NCBI RefSeq assembly: GCF_900167275.1
Contig: NZ_FUWX01000004.1
Location: 310,001-374,000 of the forward strand
Source: Cetobacterium ceti
GTDB taxonomy: Bacteria > Fusobacteriota > Fusobacteriia > Fusobacteriales > Fusobacteriaceae
Reading direction: 5' to 3'
DNA: 64,000 nucleotides
A program made the position numbers and the translations under genes. Positions 33,184 through 42,458 of this stretch are shown in pieces. Under the pieces are notes generated by a model that was given only the letters and a program-made list of their open reading frames with translations, did no database searches and was not told the DNA's origin. How positions within the stretch are numbered: position 1 is the first letter of the stretch; every line of letters starts with the position of its first letter.

Positions 33184-33897
33184 ATGGAAAATAAAGGAAG
33201 ATGCACAGGATTAATTTTAGGGGTATCTATATTTTTAGGATTGAGCTCTCTAGGTTATTTACTAGGAAATAGTTATTTAAAAGGAAAGGAACTAAATAGG
33301 GTAGTTTCTGTTAAAGGTCTTGCTGAAAAGGAAGTTAAAGCAAATATCGTTCTTTGGCCAATAGATTTTAGAGTGACTGGGAATAATTTAGAAAGAATTT
33401 ATGATTCCTTAGAAAAAGATAATAATAAAATTATTGGATTTTTAGAAAGTAAGGGAATTACAAAGGATGAAATAACAGTTTCAGCTCCCAAAATAGAGGA
33501 TAAGGCTCTTTATGGAGATATGAATAAAATGGAATTTAGATATATTGCCAATGGAACCATAACAGTTTATTCAACAAAGGTTGATTTAGTATATAAATTA
33601 ACAAATGAAATAGGAGAATTGGTAAAGGAAAATATAGCGTTAAATACAAACCAATATGGAAGTTATGTGGATTATATTTATACGGAATTAAACAGCATAA
33701 AACCTTCTATGATAGAAACAGCAACTAAAAATGCTAGAGAAGTTGCAGAAAAATTTGCAAAGGATTCTAATTCTACTTTGGGAAAAATAAAAAATGCAAA
33801 TCAAGGACAATTTATAATTGAAAACAGAGATCAACATAACCCTCAAATAAAGAAGGTTAGAGTAGTAAGTACAGTGGAATATTACTTAACAGATTAA
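33184..33897 (+). CDS. SIMPL-domain (DUF541) protein
   Basis: A 237-residue protein with one N-terminal membrane anchor (about residues 10-28) and a periplasmic SIMPL domain. Recognisable features are VVSVKGLAEKEVKANIVLW, then FLESKGITKDEITVSAP, then the late TKNAREVAEKFAKDSNSTLGKI segment. Relatives are linked to oxidative stress or interleukin-receptor-kinase-like naming, with no defined reaction. It follows addA with an AGGAGG site and a 9-base gap. The next 75 bases hold nothing I recognise. Confidence 0.82.
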   Translation: MENKGRCTGLILGVSIFLGLSSLGYLLGNSYLKGKELNRVVSVKGLAEKEVKANIVLWPIDFRVTGNNLERIYDSLEKDNNKIIGFLESKGITKDEITVSAPKIEDKALYGDMNKMEFRYIANGTITVYSTKVDLVYKLTNEIGELVKENIALNTNQYGSYVDYIYTELNSIKPSMIETATKNAREVAEKFAKDSNSTLGKIKNANQGQFIIENRDQHNPQIKKVRVVSTVEYYLTD

Positions 33898-33972
33898 AAA
33901 ATAGAAAAGGAAAAGAAAATAAAAGCTAGAAAAGTCCAGGGATGTTTATAAAGAAAAAGGAGATGGAGTTCT

Positions 33973-34935
33973 ATGTTTTTCTTAACAACGGTAGAAAGTT
34001 TATTAATTATTCTTATTATTAGTGCCCTGGGATATTTTTTAAAAAAATATGATTGGTTTGATGATAAGTTTGGTAAAAGTATTTCGAGATTAGTTATAAA
34101 GGTGGCCTTGCCATGTGCTATATTTATGTCTGTGTTAAAGCATATTACAAGGGAAAATTTATTAAATCTATCAGGAGATTTAATATATCCAATTGTAACT
34201 GTGGTGATATCTTATACTGTAGCTTATATTTTAACTAAGGTAATGAAAATACCAGTAGGACGACGTGGTATTTTTATGAATGGAGTTGCAAATACCAATG
34301 TAGTTTCCATAGGATTGCCACTTAATATGGCTCTTTTTGGATCTGATGGAATGGCTTATTTTTTAATTTTCTATTTAGTTAATACTTTTTCAACTTGGTG
34401 TTTTGGAGTATATTTAATAGCCAATGATACTCCAAATGTTGAGGAAAATAAAGAACATAAAATAAATTGGGGAAAAATATTTCCACCTCCAATGATAGGG
34501 CTATTTATTGCAATTGTATATGTAATATTAGATTTACCTGTACCAAGATTTGTAGGAGAAACTTTAGGATTTGTAGGGGGATTAACAGTTCCCTTAAGCT
34601 TAATTTATGTAGGAATAAGAGTATTTGATGCAGGAATTTCTAGTATTAAATTTGATAGGGATACAATAGTAGCCCTATGTGGTAGATTTATATTAGCACC
34701 AGCTATAATGGTTTGTGTATTATTAATTGCTATGAAAGGATTTGACATTCAACTATCAAATTTACTTGTTAGAACATTTGTAGTTCAATCGGGAGTTCCT
34801 ATGTTAGCAGTATTACCAATCCTTGCAGGGGAATCTGGAGGAGATGTAAAATATGCAACAAATTTATTAGTATCAAGTACAGTACTATTTATAGTTGTTG
34901 TACCTATTCTTGGAAAAGTTATAGGTTGGGTTTAA
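33973..34935 (+). CDS. AEC-family (auxin efflux carrier-like) transporter
   Basis: A 320-residue membrane protein with about ten hydrophobic segments in two similar halves. Polar crossover motifs are NTNVVSIGLPL (half one) and QSGVPMLAVLPILAGE (half two), typical of AEC/malate permease proteins. It moves organic or amino acids; the substrate is unknown. It is directly upstream of the SAM riboswitch and methionine importer operon but is transcribed separately. Confidence 0.85.
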   Translation: MFFLTTVESLLIILIISALGYFLKKYDWFDDKFGKSISRLVIKVALPCAIFMSVLKHITRENLLNLSGDLIYPIVTVVISYTVAYILTKVMKIPVGRRGIFMNGVANTNVVSIGLPLNMALFGSDGMAYFLIFYLVNTFSTWCFGVYLIANDTPNVEENKEHKINWGKIFPPPMIGLFIAIVYVILDLPVPRFVGETLGFVGGLTVPLSLIYVGIRVFDAGISSIKFDRDTIVALCGRFILAPAIMVCVLLIAMKGFDIQLSNLLVRTFVVQSGVPMLAVLPILAGESGGDVKYATNLLVSSTVLFIVVVPILGKVIGWV

Positions 34936-34949
34936 AAATAAAAAAAATA

Positions 34950-34978
34950 TTGACATTTGTTTCTGAATAATATATTAT
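34950..34978 (+). promoter_or_regulatory. Consensus sigma-70-type promoter of the met operon
   Basis: TTGACA (34950-34955), 17-base spacer, TATTAT (34973-34978), immediately upstream of the SAM riboswitch. Confidence 0.85.
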
Positions 34979-34987
34979 ACTTCAAAA

Positions 34988-35069
34988 CCATCAAGAGAGA
35001 CCGAGGGACTGGCCCTATGACGTTTCAGCAACCTACCATTATGGTGTGGTGCTAACTCCAGATAGATGG
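34988..35069 (+). ncRNA. SAM-I (S-box) riboswitch
   Basis: P1 is CCATC (34988-34992) / GATGG (35065-35069). The S-box core is present: AAGAGAGACCGAGGGA, TGGCCCTATGA, CAGCAACC and GGTGCTAACTCCA. It senses S-adenosylmethionine and controls metNIQ through the terminator that follows. Confidence 0.96.
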
Positions 35070-35093
35070 GAGGGATAAAAGTGTCAATTACTT

Positions 35094-35134
35094 ACTCTCA
35101 TCTTAATTAAAAATTAAGATGGGAGTTTTTTTTT
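35094..35134 (+). terminator. SAM-riboswitch-controlled terminator
   Basis: A 15-bp stem (35094-35108 / 35112-35126) with an AAA loop and eight T residues. The upstream segment GATGGGAG can alternatively pair with its 5' arm, which is the expected antiterminator switch. Confidence 0.93.
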
Positions 35135-35151
35135 ATATGGGAGGTAAATTT

Positions 35152-36159
35152 ATGATTGTTTTGGAAAAGGTTAATAAAGTATATAATGATACTTTTTATG
35201 CAGTGAAAGATGTGTCCTTAGATATTGAAAAGGGAGAAATATTTGGAATAATTGGATTAAGTGGAGCGGGAAAATCCTCTTTAATTAGATTATTTAATGG
35301 GCTAGAAGAAATGACATCTGGAAAAATAAAAATAGAGGGAGTTAATATTTCAGAGCTTTCTAAAAAAGATCTTTTAAATAAAAGAAAAAAAATAGGAATG
35401 ATATTTCAACATTTTAATTTATTAAAATCAAGAACTGTAAAGGAGAATATAGGTTTTCCTTTGGAAATTGATGGTTGGAAAAAAAAGGATATAGAAAAAA
35501 GAGTTGAGGAGCTTTTGTTATTAGTGGAGTTAGAGGATAAGGGAGATTTTTATCCTTGTCAACTTTCTGGAGGACAAAAGCAAAGGGTTGCAATAGCAAG
35601 AGCTTTAGCCAATAATCCAAAAATTCTTTTATCAGATGAAGCGACTTCAGCCTTAGATCCTAAAACTACAAAATCTATTTTAAAATTGATAAAAGATATT
35701 CAAAAGAAAATGGATTTAACAGTTGTTTTAATAACTCATCAAATGGAAGTAATTAGAGAAATCTGTGATAGGGTAGCTGTAATGTCAAGGGGAGAGGTTA
35801 TAGAAAGTGGCAAAACCTATGAGATTTTTCTAAATCCTAAAAGTGATATTACAAAGGAATTAATATCCTATGTGCCACTTCAAGAGGAAGAGGAGATAAA
35901 ATATATAAAAAAACCTGGAAATAAAATAGTTAAATTGATGTTTTTAGGGGCAGTGGCAGGAGATCCTATTTTATCAAAGGCAGTAAAAAACTTTGGATTA
36001 GATATAAATGTTTTAAGTGGAGCAATGGATCTTTTATCTGGAATGGTAATAGGTCATTTAATTGTAGAACTTATGGGAGATATGGAAAAACAAAATAAAG
36101 CGATAACTTGGTTTCAAAGTGTAGATGTGGGAGTAGAGGTGATTTATAATGGTATTTAA
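35152..36159 (+). CDS. metN: Methionine ABC importer ATPase MetN
   Basis: A 335-residue ABC ATPase. Walker A is GLSGAGKSS, the signature LSGGQKQR, Walker [14 protein letters not shown], and the H-loop ITHQME. It has the C-terminal ACT-like regulatory domain typical of MetN (residues about 255-335), which binds methionine. ATG 35152 has GGGAGGT upstream; the longer frame starting inside the terminator is rejected. Under SAM riboswitch control. Overlaps metI by 11 bases. Confidence 0.95.
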   Translation: MIVLEKVNKVYNDTFYAVKDVSLDIEKGEIFGIIGLSGAGKSSLIRLFNGLEEMTSGKIKIEGVNISELSKKDLLNKRKKIGMIFQHFNLLKSRTVKENIGFPLEIDGWKKKDIEKRVEELLLLVELEDKGDFYPCQLSGGQKQRVAIARALANNPKILLSDEATSALDPKTTKSILKLIKDIQKKMDLTVVLITHQMEVIREICDRVAVMSRGEVIESGKTYEIFLNPKSDITKELISYVPLQEEEEIKYIKKPGNKIVKLMFLGAVAGDPILSKAVKNFGLDINVLSGAMDLLSGMVIGHLIVELMGDMEKQNKAITWFQSVDVGVEVIYNGI

Positions 36160-36799
36160 TATGTTATTACAAGGAACATTAGAAACAATATATATGGTAT
36201 TTTTTTCTGGAATAGTTTCTTTGATTATTGGATTTCCATGTGGAATTTTAGGAGCTATAACATCAAAGGGACATATATTTGAAAATAAAACAATATATAG
36301 AATTTTAAATGGAATAATAAATGTTACAAGATCTTTTCCATATATAATTTTGATGATTTTATTACTTCCCTTATCAAGATTGATAATAGGAACAACTATA
36401 GGAAGTACAGCTACAATAATACCACTTTCAATATCAGCAGCACCATTTGTGGCAAGGGTTGTGGAAAATTGCGTTTTAGAAGTGGATAGAGGAGTTATAG
36501 AAGCTAGTGAAAGTTTAGGAGCTAGTAATTTTACAATAATAAGAAAGGTTATAATTCCAGAAGCATTACCATCTTTAGTTCAAGGAATAACACTTTTACT
36601 AATCAATCTAATAGGTTTATCTGCCATGGCAGGAGCCATTGGTGGAGGAGGATTAGGAGATTTAGCAATAAGATTTGGATATAATAGATTTAAGGTAGAT
36701 ATTATGATTTATTCAGTTTTAGTTATTATTCTTTTAGTTCAAGGGATTCAATTAACAGGCAATTTAATATCAAATAGATTGAAGAAAAATGGGAGGTAA
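36149..36799 (+). CDS. metI: Methionine ABC importer permease MetI
   Basis: A 216-residue permease with five hydrophobic segments and the EAA loop [26 protein letters not shown] that contacts MetN. GRGGLGDLA-like end [14 protein letters not shown] is typical of MetI. Translation is probably coupled to metN through the overlap. Confidence 0.94.
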   Translation: MVFNMLLQGTLETIYMVFFSGIVSLIIGFPCGILGAITSKGHIFENKTIYRILNGIINVTRSFPYIILMILLLPLSRLIIGTTIGSTATIIPLSISAAPFVARVVENCVLEVDRGVIEASESLGASNFTIIRKVIIPEALPSLVQGITLLLINLIGLSAMAGAIGGGGLGDLAIRFGYNRFKVDIMIYSVLVIILLVQGIQLTGNLISNRLKKNGR

Positions 36800-36802
36800 T
36801 TT

Positions 36803-37573
36803 ATGAAGAAAATTATTTTAATTTTAGGATTATTAGGTTCAGTTGTAACCTTTGGAGCAAAATTAAAAGTAGGAGCATCTCCAGTTCCCCATGGGGAACT
36901 TTTACAACTTGTGAAGGAAGATTTAAAAAATGAAAATGTAGATTTAGAAATAGTAGAATTAACAGATTATGTAACTCCAAATTTACTTTTAGATTCTGGG
37001 GAGTTAGATGGAAATTTCTTTCAACATAAACCATATTTAGAAACATTTAGTAAGGAAAAAAATCTTAAATTAGAATCTGCTGGAAATATTCATATAGAAC
37101 CCCTAGGAGTTTATTCAAAGAGAATAGATAAAATAGAGAATTTGAAAAAAGGTGGAGTAGTTGCAATACCTAATGATCCTACAAATGGAGGAAGAGCTTT
37201 AATTCTTTTACATAATAATGGAATTATAAAATTAAAAAATCCTCAAGATTTATTGGCTACAGAATTTGATATTATTGAAAATAAAAATAATTTAAAATTT
37301 AAATCTTTAGATGCGGCTCAAATACCAAGAGTATTAGAAGATGCAGATTTAGTTGTTGTAAATGGAAATTATGCCATAGAAGCAGGACTTAATCCCTTAA
37401 AAGAAGCTTTAATAATTGAGGGAAAAGAATCTCCTTACGCTAATTTAATAGCTGTAAGAAAAGGAGATGTAAATAGAGAAGATATTCAAAAATTAGTAAA
37501 GGCTTTACAAAGTGAAAAGGTAAAGAGTTTTATTGAAAAAACATATAAAGGTGGAGTAGTTCCAGCTTTTTAA
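36803..37573 (+). CDS. metQ: Methionine-binding protein MetQ (no lipobox)
   Basis: A 256-residue NlpA/MetQ-family binding protein: KVGASPVPHGELLQ, FFQHKPYLETF and AIPNDPTNGGRALILL motifs. The signal peptide MKKIILILGLLGSVVTFGA lacks the usual lipobox cysteine, so the protein is likely soluble periplasmic. Last gene of the SAM-regulated operon, followed by a strong terminator. Confidence 0.93.
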   Translation: MKKIILILGLLGSVVTFGAKLKVGASPVPHGELLQLVKEDLKNENVDLEIVELTDYVTPNLLLDSGELDGNFFQHKPYLETFSKEKNLKLESAGNIHIEPLGVYSKRIDKIENLKKGGVVAIPNDPTNGGRALILLHNNGIIKLKNPQDLLATEFDIIENKNNLKFKSLDAAQIPRVLEDADLVVVNGNYAIEAGLNPLKEALIIEGKESPYANLIAVRKGDVNREDIQKLVKALQSEKVKSFIEKTYKGGVVPAF

Positions 37574-37579
37574 AATAAA

Positions 37580-37611
37580 AAAGGCTGCTGATTATAGTTT
37601 CAGCAGCCTTT
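37580..37611. terminator. Bidirectional terminator
   Basis: AAAGGCTGCTG (37580-37590) / CAGCAGCCTTT (37601-37611), between metQ and the convergent rubrerythrin gene. Confidence 0.9.
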
Positions 37612-37618
37612 AAATTTA

Positions 37619-38200
37619 TTAATAGTTTTCACAAAGAACTTCAAATTGTTCTTGTTTTTGTAAACAAGATGGACAAACTTTAGGAGCTTCTGTTCCTTCG
37701 TGAACATATCCACAAATTCTACATTTCCATTGAGTTGGTTGTTCTTTTTTAAATACTAATTCTTTTTCAATATTTTCAGCTAATTTTTTATATCTAGCTT
37801 CGTGGTGTTTTTCAACTTGAGCAATTACATTAAATACTGCAGCTATTTGAGGGAATCCTTCTTCTTTAGCAGTTTGAGCAAATGATGGATATAAATCAAA
37901 TCCTTCTTCATGTTCTCCAGCAGCAGCTTCTTTTAAGTTGTGTAAAGTATCACCTATAACTCCAGCAGGGTATGCAGCTGTAATTTCAACTTCTCCACCT
38001 TCTAAGAAAGAGAAAAATCTTTGAGCATGATAAAATTCATTTTCAGCAGTTTCCATAAAAATTCCTGCTATTTGTTGATATCCTTCTTCTCTAGCTTTTT
38101 CAGCCCATAATGTATAACGATTTCTAGCTTGTGCTTCTCCTGCAAATGAAGCTAGAAGATTTTTTTCTGTTTGTGTTCCTTTAATTGATTTATTATTCAT
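37619..38200 (-). CDS. rbr: Rubrerythrin
   Basis: A 193-residue protein. A four-helix diiron domain carries ExxH pairs (ENEFYHAQRF and EKHHEARY), and a C-terminal rubredoxin-like domain has WKCRICGYVHEG and CPSC. It reduces hydrogen peroxide in anaerobes. AAGGAGG precedes the ATG. Monocistronic between two terminator or intergenic regions. Confidence 0.96.
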   Translation of the reverse strand: MNNKSIKGTQTEKNLLASFAGEAQARNRYTLWAEKAREEGYQQIAGIFMETAENEFYHAQRFFSFLEGGEVEITAAYPAGVIGDTLHNLKEAAAGEHEEGFDLYPSFAQTAKEEGFPQIAAVFNVIAQVEKHHEARYKKLAENIEKELVFKKEQPTQWKCRICGYVHEGTEAPKVCPSCLQKQEQFEVLCENY

Positions 38201-38244
38201 TTAAAAGTCCTCCTTAAAAATATAGATATTTATTTTCGGTCCTT

Positions 38245-39522
38245 TTATTCTACGGAAGAAATTATAAAATTCTTTTTTTTATTTGCATTTTTTTCTTTTT
38301 TGTACTGACACCAATTTTTACCCTCAACAATTCTAGCTACAAGCATTGCAGCCACAGTATCCCCTGTGGCATTTATCATAGTAGCAGGGGGATCAACTAA
38401 ATATCCTATGGTTGCAATAATAGGAAAAGCTTCAGGAGGGAATCCATATATATTAACAATTAACATCTCTCCTATTAATCCTCCTCCAGGAATACCTGAC
38501 ATAACAACACCACCCATAATTGAAAGCAAAATAGCAGTTAAATATGTAGTTGTGCCTTCAAAGGGAATATTGAATATTCCAAAAAGAAATGAAATTTTTA
38601 AAATAGAACTTAAACATGTACCATCCATATGAGCTGAAGCACCTATGGGAAGAACAATATTTCTAATATCCTCAGGAACTCCAATATTTTCAGCAGCTTT
38701 TAAATTCACAGGAAGAGTGGCCATACTACTTTGAGTTGCAAGGGAAGTTAAAGCTGGGGCTAACAAATTTTTAAGAGAAAAAACTCCCTTTTTTCCCCCA
38801 GCAATATATCCATAAATTGGAAATAAAATTATAAAGTATAAAAAGCAAAGAGGATAATAAATACCCATAGCTTTTCCATAAGCACCTAATAGATCTTTTC
38901 CAAAAACTCCAACTAGATTTGCAAAGTATGCTCCAAGACCAATGGGTGCATAAAACATAAAAATTCCAATCATTTTTAAAAATGCTTCAGAAAGAGCATT
39001 TAATCCCTTGGTTATAATTTCTCCTTTTTCTCCAATTAAATTTATAGCAAAACCAAAGAAAATAGAAAATAAAATTAAAGGTAACATATTTTTCTTTTCT
39101 AAAAGATGATAAAAATCTGTAACTGTGAGAGCGGAAACAATTTGAGAACCAGCATCAAAGGGTTTTATAGTAGCAGTTGTATTAAAGATTAATTTAGCAC
39201 CACTTCCTGGTGGGAATATTTTAACAACGCAAATTATAATAATAGAAGCAATAAGTCCTGTTCCAATAAAAACAGAAAACAAACTAAATAAAATAGATTT
39301 TAATCTTTTCATATTTCCCATGGATGAAATTGAAGATGAGATAGTTGTGAAAACTAAGGGTACCACAAGGGTAAACATTCCATTTATAAAAATATCTCCA
39401 AGGGGTTTAAAAATTTTAGCTTTATCTTTCATAGTTATTCCAAGAAAACTACCTAAAATAATTGATAATATAAGTACAAGTGGAAATTTATAAGAGTCAA
39501 AAATATCCTTTCTTAATTTCAT
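38245..39522 (-). CDS. Dicarboxylate/amino acid:cation (DAACS) symporter
   Basis: A 425-residue membrane protein of the GltP/DctA fold. It has about eight hydrophobic segments, the serine-rich TSLATQSSMATLPVN segment (re-entrant loop 1), and GASAHMDGTCL and GIPGGGLIGEML near the substrate site. It imports acidic or neutral amino acids or C4 acids with Na+ or H+. Exact substrate unknown. The following 180-bp intergenic region holds the WYL gene promoter. Confidence 0.92.
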   Translation of the reverse strand: MKLRKDIFDSYKFPLVLILSIILGSFLGITMKDKAKIFKPLGDIFINGMFTLVVPLVFTTISSSISSMGNMKRLKSILFSLFSVFIGTGLIASIIIICVVKIFPPGSGAKLIFNTTATIKPFDAGSQIVSALTVTDFYHLLEKKNMLPLILFSIFFGFAINLIGEKGEIITKGLNALSEAFLKMIGIFMFYAPIGLGAYFANLVGVFGKDLLGAYGKAMGIYYPLCFLYFIILFPIYGYIAGGKKGVFSLKNLLAPALTSLATQSSMATLPVNLKAAENIGVPEDIRNIVLPIGASAHMDGTCLSSILKISFLFGIFNIPFEGTTTYLTAILLSIMGGVVMSGIPGGGLIGEMLIVNIYGFPPEAFPIIATIGYLVDPPATMINATGDTVAAMLVARIVEGKNWCQYKKEKNANKKKNFIISSVE

Positions 39523-39646
39523 AATATCCTCCCAAATATTTATTTTATATTATAAGTTTAATTTAAAAAAATAGAATTATCTAGAAATCAATATAGAATT
39601 TTATTTATTCCATAAAATATATAAATAAAATAGTATTTACTTGTAT

Positions 39647-39682
39647 TTGCTAAAAAAAATAAATTCATATATAATGAATTTA
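39647..39682 (+). promoter_or_regulatory. Promoter with palindromic operator for the WYL gene
   Basis: TTGCTA (39647-39652), 17-base spacer, TATAAT (39670-39675). A perfect inverted repeat TAAATTCAT (39660-39668) / ATGAATTTA (39674-39682) with a 5-base centre covers the -10 box. This placement fits repression, most simply autorepression by the gene it precedes (inference). Confidence 0.6.
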
Positions 39683-39702
39683 TATGGAAAGGGGGATAAA
39701 AA

Positions 39703-40536
39703 ATGGAAAAAAAATTAAGAGTAACATTACCAAAACATATAGGGGAAATTATTGAAAGTGACACTGAGGAATTTAAAGTTACAAAAAATTTCCTATTTAA
39801 TTATATATTTGAAAATTTAAAAAATGAAAAATTAATTGAAGATTATGATAAGGATGGGGAAAAAACTGTTGTTCAATTTAATTTAAATAAAAAAAATAGA
39901 GAGAATTATTATGATTTTTTAGAAGAAAAAAATATTCAAATTGAAGCTAATTTTTTTAGAAGACTGTTTATGAAATATGGAAATTTTTCTAAGAAAAAAA
40001 GAGAAAGATTTATTTTTAAGGGAATAGTGGAAAGAGTTGAAATAGGAATTGAAGAGAAACGAAATATAAAAATAACTTTTATGGATGGGAAAGAAAAAAA
40101 AGTTGAACCATACTATATAGGAAGTTCAGAACTAGAAATAGCTAACTATATTTTTTCCTATGATTTAGATTCTGAAAAATTTAAAAATTATAGATTAAAT
40201 AATATAAAATCTGTTTATGTAACTAGGGAAAAATTTAAAGAAAGAGAAAAAGCTTTTATTGAAAAGGTTAAAAATAATTTTGATCCATTTTTATCTGAGG
40301 GAAAAAAGATAAAGGTTAAATTAAGTGAAACAGGACAAAAAATGTTTAGGGATTTAAAAGTAAATAGACCTAAAGTTATAAAAAAAGATAAGGATGTATA
40401 TGAACTTCAATGTTCAGAGGAAAAGGCTAAAAGATATTTTACATATTTTTTAGATGAAGTGGAAATTTTAGAGCCCTTAGTTTTAAGAGAGTGGTTTAAA
40501 GAAAAATACAAAAAAGCAGTAGAGGTCTATAACTAG
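39703..40536 (+). CDS. WYL-domain transcriptional regulator
   Basis: A 277-residue protein. Residues about 105-165 form a WYL-type domain: FKGIVERVEIGI, VEPYYIGSSELEIANYIFSYDLD, and YRLNNIKSVYVT, the usual YRLDRI. A WYL_C-like end, LEPLVLREWFKEKYKKAV, follows. The N-terminal 60 residues (RVTLPKHIGEIIESDTEEF...) are not a classical DeoR-type winged helix and could be a ribbon-helix-helix. WYL domains sense small ligands or nucleic acids and often regulate defence loci. GGGGGAT precedes ATG 39703. A palindrome covers its promoter. Confidence 0.78.
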   Translation: MEKKLRVTLPKHIGEIIESDTEEFKVTKNFLFNYIFENLKNEKLIEDYDKDGEKTVVQFNLNKKNRENYYDFLEEKNIQIEANFFRRLFMKYGNFSKKKRERFIFKGIVERVEIGIEEKRNIKITFMDGKEKKVEPYYIGSSELEIANYIFSYDLDSEKFKNYRLNNIKSVYVTREKFKEREKAFIEKVKNNFDPFLSEGKKIKVKLSETGQKMFRDLKVNRPKVIKKDKDVYELQCSEEKAKRYFTYFLDEVEILEPLVLREWFKEKYKKAVEVYN

Positions 40537-40543
40537 ACCTCTA
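40520..40543. terminator. Hairpin between convergent WYL and MATE genes
   Basis: A perfect 10-bp stem TAGAGGTCTA (40520-40529) / TAGACCTCTA (40534-40543) with loop TAAC. It contains both stop codons. No clear T tract follows, so it may be a weak terminator or a 3'-end-protecting hairpin. Confidence 0.5.
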
Positions 40544-41873
40544 TATATCTCCATTTGCCTCTTTTAAATCTATAATAGGCTGCAAGACTTCTATAAATTA
40601 AGTCTATTGTCATAACAACCCAAGCTCCTATTAAACCAAAGGAAAAAACATATAAAAATAAGTATGTCAATGGAGTTCTAATTAAATACATTCCAATTGT
40701 TGTAATAAGTAAAACAGATCTTGTATCTCCTGCTCCTCTTAACACTCCACTAAAAACCATAGATGCAGCTAAGAAAGGCTGAGCTATAGAAACGATTTTT
40801 AAAGCCCTTGAAGCCAAAGGAAAAATATCCTTGTCGTTGGTAAACATAGATATTATAAGATGAGGAACAAAAAAGAAAAATAATCCAAAAATTGACATTA
40901 CAATCACTGCTAAAAGAGCATTTAATTTAGCCATATTTTCAGCACCATTATAATCTTTGTTTCCAATTCTTTGTCCTACTAGAGCAGTCCCTGCAACGGC
41001 AAAACCAAAACCAATATTAAAGGAAAAAGATTCAGCAGTAAGAGCTATTTTATGAGCTGCATATTCTAAATTTCCAAGTTTAATTACCATGGTTTCAAAT
41101 ATAAGCATACCTATTCTAAAAAGAGATTGTTCCGCAGCAGAGGGAAGACCTACTTTTAAAATTCTTCGAGCCATTATTCTTTCATATTTTAAAGCAGAAA
41201 ATTTAATACTTAACCAATATTTAGATGTGAAAAATGTAAGATACATATAAATAATAGTTACAGTTCCACGGGCTAAAGTTGTTGCAATTCCAGCTCCTAG
41301 AATTCCCATATTTAAAGTAAATATAAAAATATAATTTAAAAGAATATTTAAAGTTACACTTAAAATATTTACAACCATAGGAATTTTAGCCTGACTGATG
41401 GCTCTATATCCATAGGCAAAAATAATATTTAAACATAACATAGGAAGCCCTAGGGAAACAGCATTGTAATAGCCAATACTATTTATCATATCTTCCTTAG
41501 TTCCAATTACAGTTAAAATAGTCTTTCCAAATAAAATAAAAATTATGGTTACAAATAAAGAAAGAGGAATACCTAGGAAAATACTTTGACCCATGGCACT
41601 TTTTCCCTCCTCTTGATTTTGAGAACCAAAGGCACGACTCATTATAGCCGTAGTACCTGTTCCTATGGCAAAAAACACAGTCATAATAGTCATCATAGGT
41701 GCATTACCTAAACCTACGGAACTAATAGCTGTAGGACCTAGTCTTCCAACCATAACCATGTCAGAAAACCCAAGAAGAGTTTGAACGAAAAGGTCAGCAA
41801 TAGTAGGAAAAGCAATAATAAAAATAGAGCGGAAATCATCTAAGTGACTCCGGTAAAATTGTTTAATGTTCAT
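40533..41873 (-). CDS. MATE-family multidrug/sodium exporter
   Basis: A 446-residue membrane protein with about twelve hydrophobic segments in two homologous halves. It has ADLFVQTLLGFSDMVMVGRLGPTAISSVGL (N-lobe signature) and GTALVGQRIGNKDY (C-lobe). It exports cationic drugs or metabolites against Na+ or H+. GGGGGAG precedes the ATG. Its last four bases overlap the convergent WYL gene. Confidence 0.93.
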   Translation of the reverse strand: MNIKQFYRSHLDDFRSIFIIAFPTIADLFVQTLLGFSDMVMVGRLGPTAISSVGLGNAPMMTIMTVFFAIGTGTTAIMSRAFGSQNQEEGKSAMGQSIFLGIPLSLFVTIIFILFGKTILTVIGTKEDMINSIGYYNAVSLGLPMLCLNIIFAYGYRAISQAKIPMVVNILSVTLNILLNYIFIFTLNMGILGAGIATTLARGTVTIIYMYLTFFTSKYWLSIKFSALKYERIMARRILKVGLPSAAEQSLFRIGMLIFETMVIKLGNLEYAAHKIALTAESFSFNIGFGFAVAGTALVGQRIGNKDYNGAENMAKLNALLAVIVMSIFGLFFFFVPHLIISMFTNDKDIFPLASRALKIVSIAQPFLAASMVFSGVLRGAGDTRSVLLITTIGMYLIRTPLTYLFLYVFSFGLIGAWVVMTIDLIYRSLAAYYRFKRGKWRYIEV

Positions 41874-41930
41874 AAATTTCTCCCCCTAGAAAAATATATT
41901 TTAACAATTATAACCAAAAAATAAAAAAAA

Positions 41931-41952
41931 GGCCAACTAATTTTAGCTGGCC
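41931..41952 (-). terminator. Terminator of ssb
   Basis: GGCCAACTAA (41931-41940) / TTAGCTGGCC (41943-41952). On the minus strand it is followed by a T tract (plus-strand A run 41923-41930). Confidence 0.85.
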
Positions 41953-41964
41953 AAAAAAATATTT

Positions 41965-42390
41965 TTAAAATGGAAATTCATCTTCGTCAAAACTGTTAGA
42001 ATCAAAATTATCATTTGATTTTACAGGCTCTGGAGATGATTGTGGTTTTGAGTATGAAGGAGCACTATATGATGATGAATCTGATGAAGATTTGCTTTCA
42101 ACAAATTCAATATTTTCTACTAAAACATCATAGGAAGTTCTTTTTTCTCCGTTCATTTCAAATCTATTCATTTGAAGTCTACCGTTAACAGCAACTTTCT
42201 TACCTTTTCTTAAATATTCACCGATTAATTCAGCAGTTTTTCCAAAGGCAACACAGTTTATGAAGTCTGCCTCTCCTTTTTGAAATGGTCTATCTACAGC
42301 TAAGCTAAATCTAGAATAAGCCTTTCCACTTTGTCCAAACTTTAACTCAGGGTCTCTAGTTAGTCTACCGATTAAAACAACTAAGTTCAT
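41965..42390 (-). CDS. ssb: Single-stranded DNA-binding protein
   Basis: A 141-residue SSB. The OB fold covers residues 1-105 (MNLVVLIGRLTRDPELKFG, then FINCVAFGKTAELIGEYLRKG). A Ser/Pro-rich linker follows, and the acidic tip ends DEDEFPF, the docking site for partner proteins. GAGGAGGGAG precedes the ATG. It lies alone here, not beside rpsF/rpsR as in many bacteria. Confidence 0.96.
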   Translation of the reverse strand: MNLVVLIGRLTRDPELKFGQSGKAYSRFSLAVDRPFQKGEADFINCVAFGKTAELIGEYLRKGKKVAVNGRLQMNRFEMNGEKRTSYDVLVENIEFVESKSSSDSSSYSAPSYSKPQSSPEPVKSNDNFDSNSFDEDEFPF

Positions 42391-42458
42391 TAATCTCCCT
42401 CCTCTAATTTTTATCTATGTACATTAAATTATACCAAAAAAACTAGAATATAGTAAGT

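Noticed and set aside
35119-35151. Longer MetN N-terminus from the first ATG
   Set aside because: It lies in the T tract of the SAM-riboswitch terminator; the ATG at 35152 has its own GGGAGGT.
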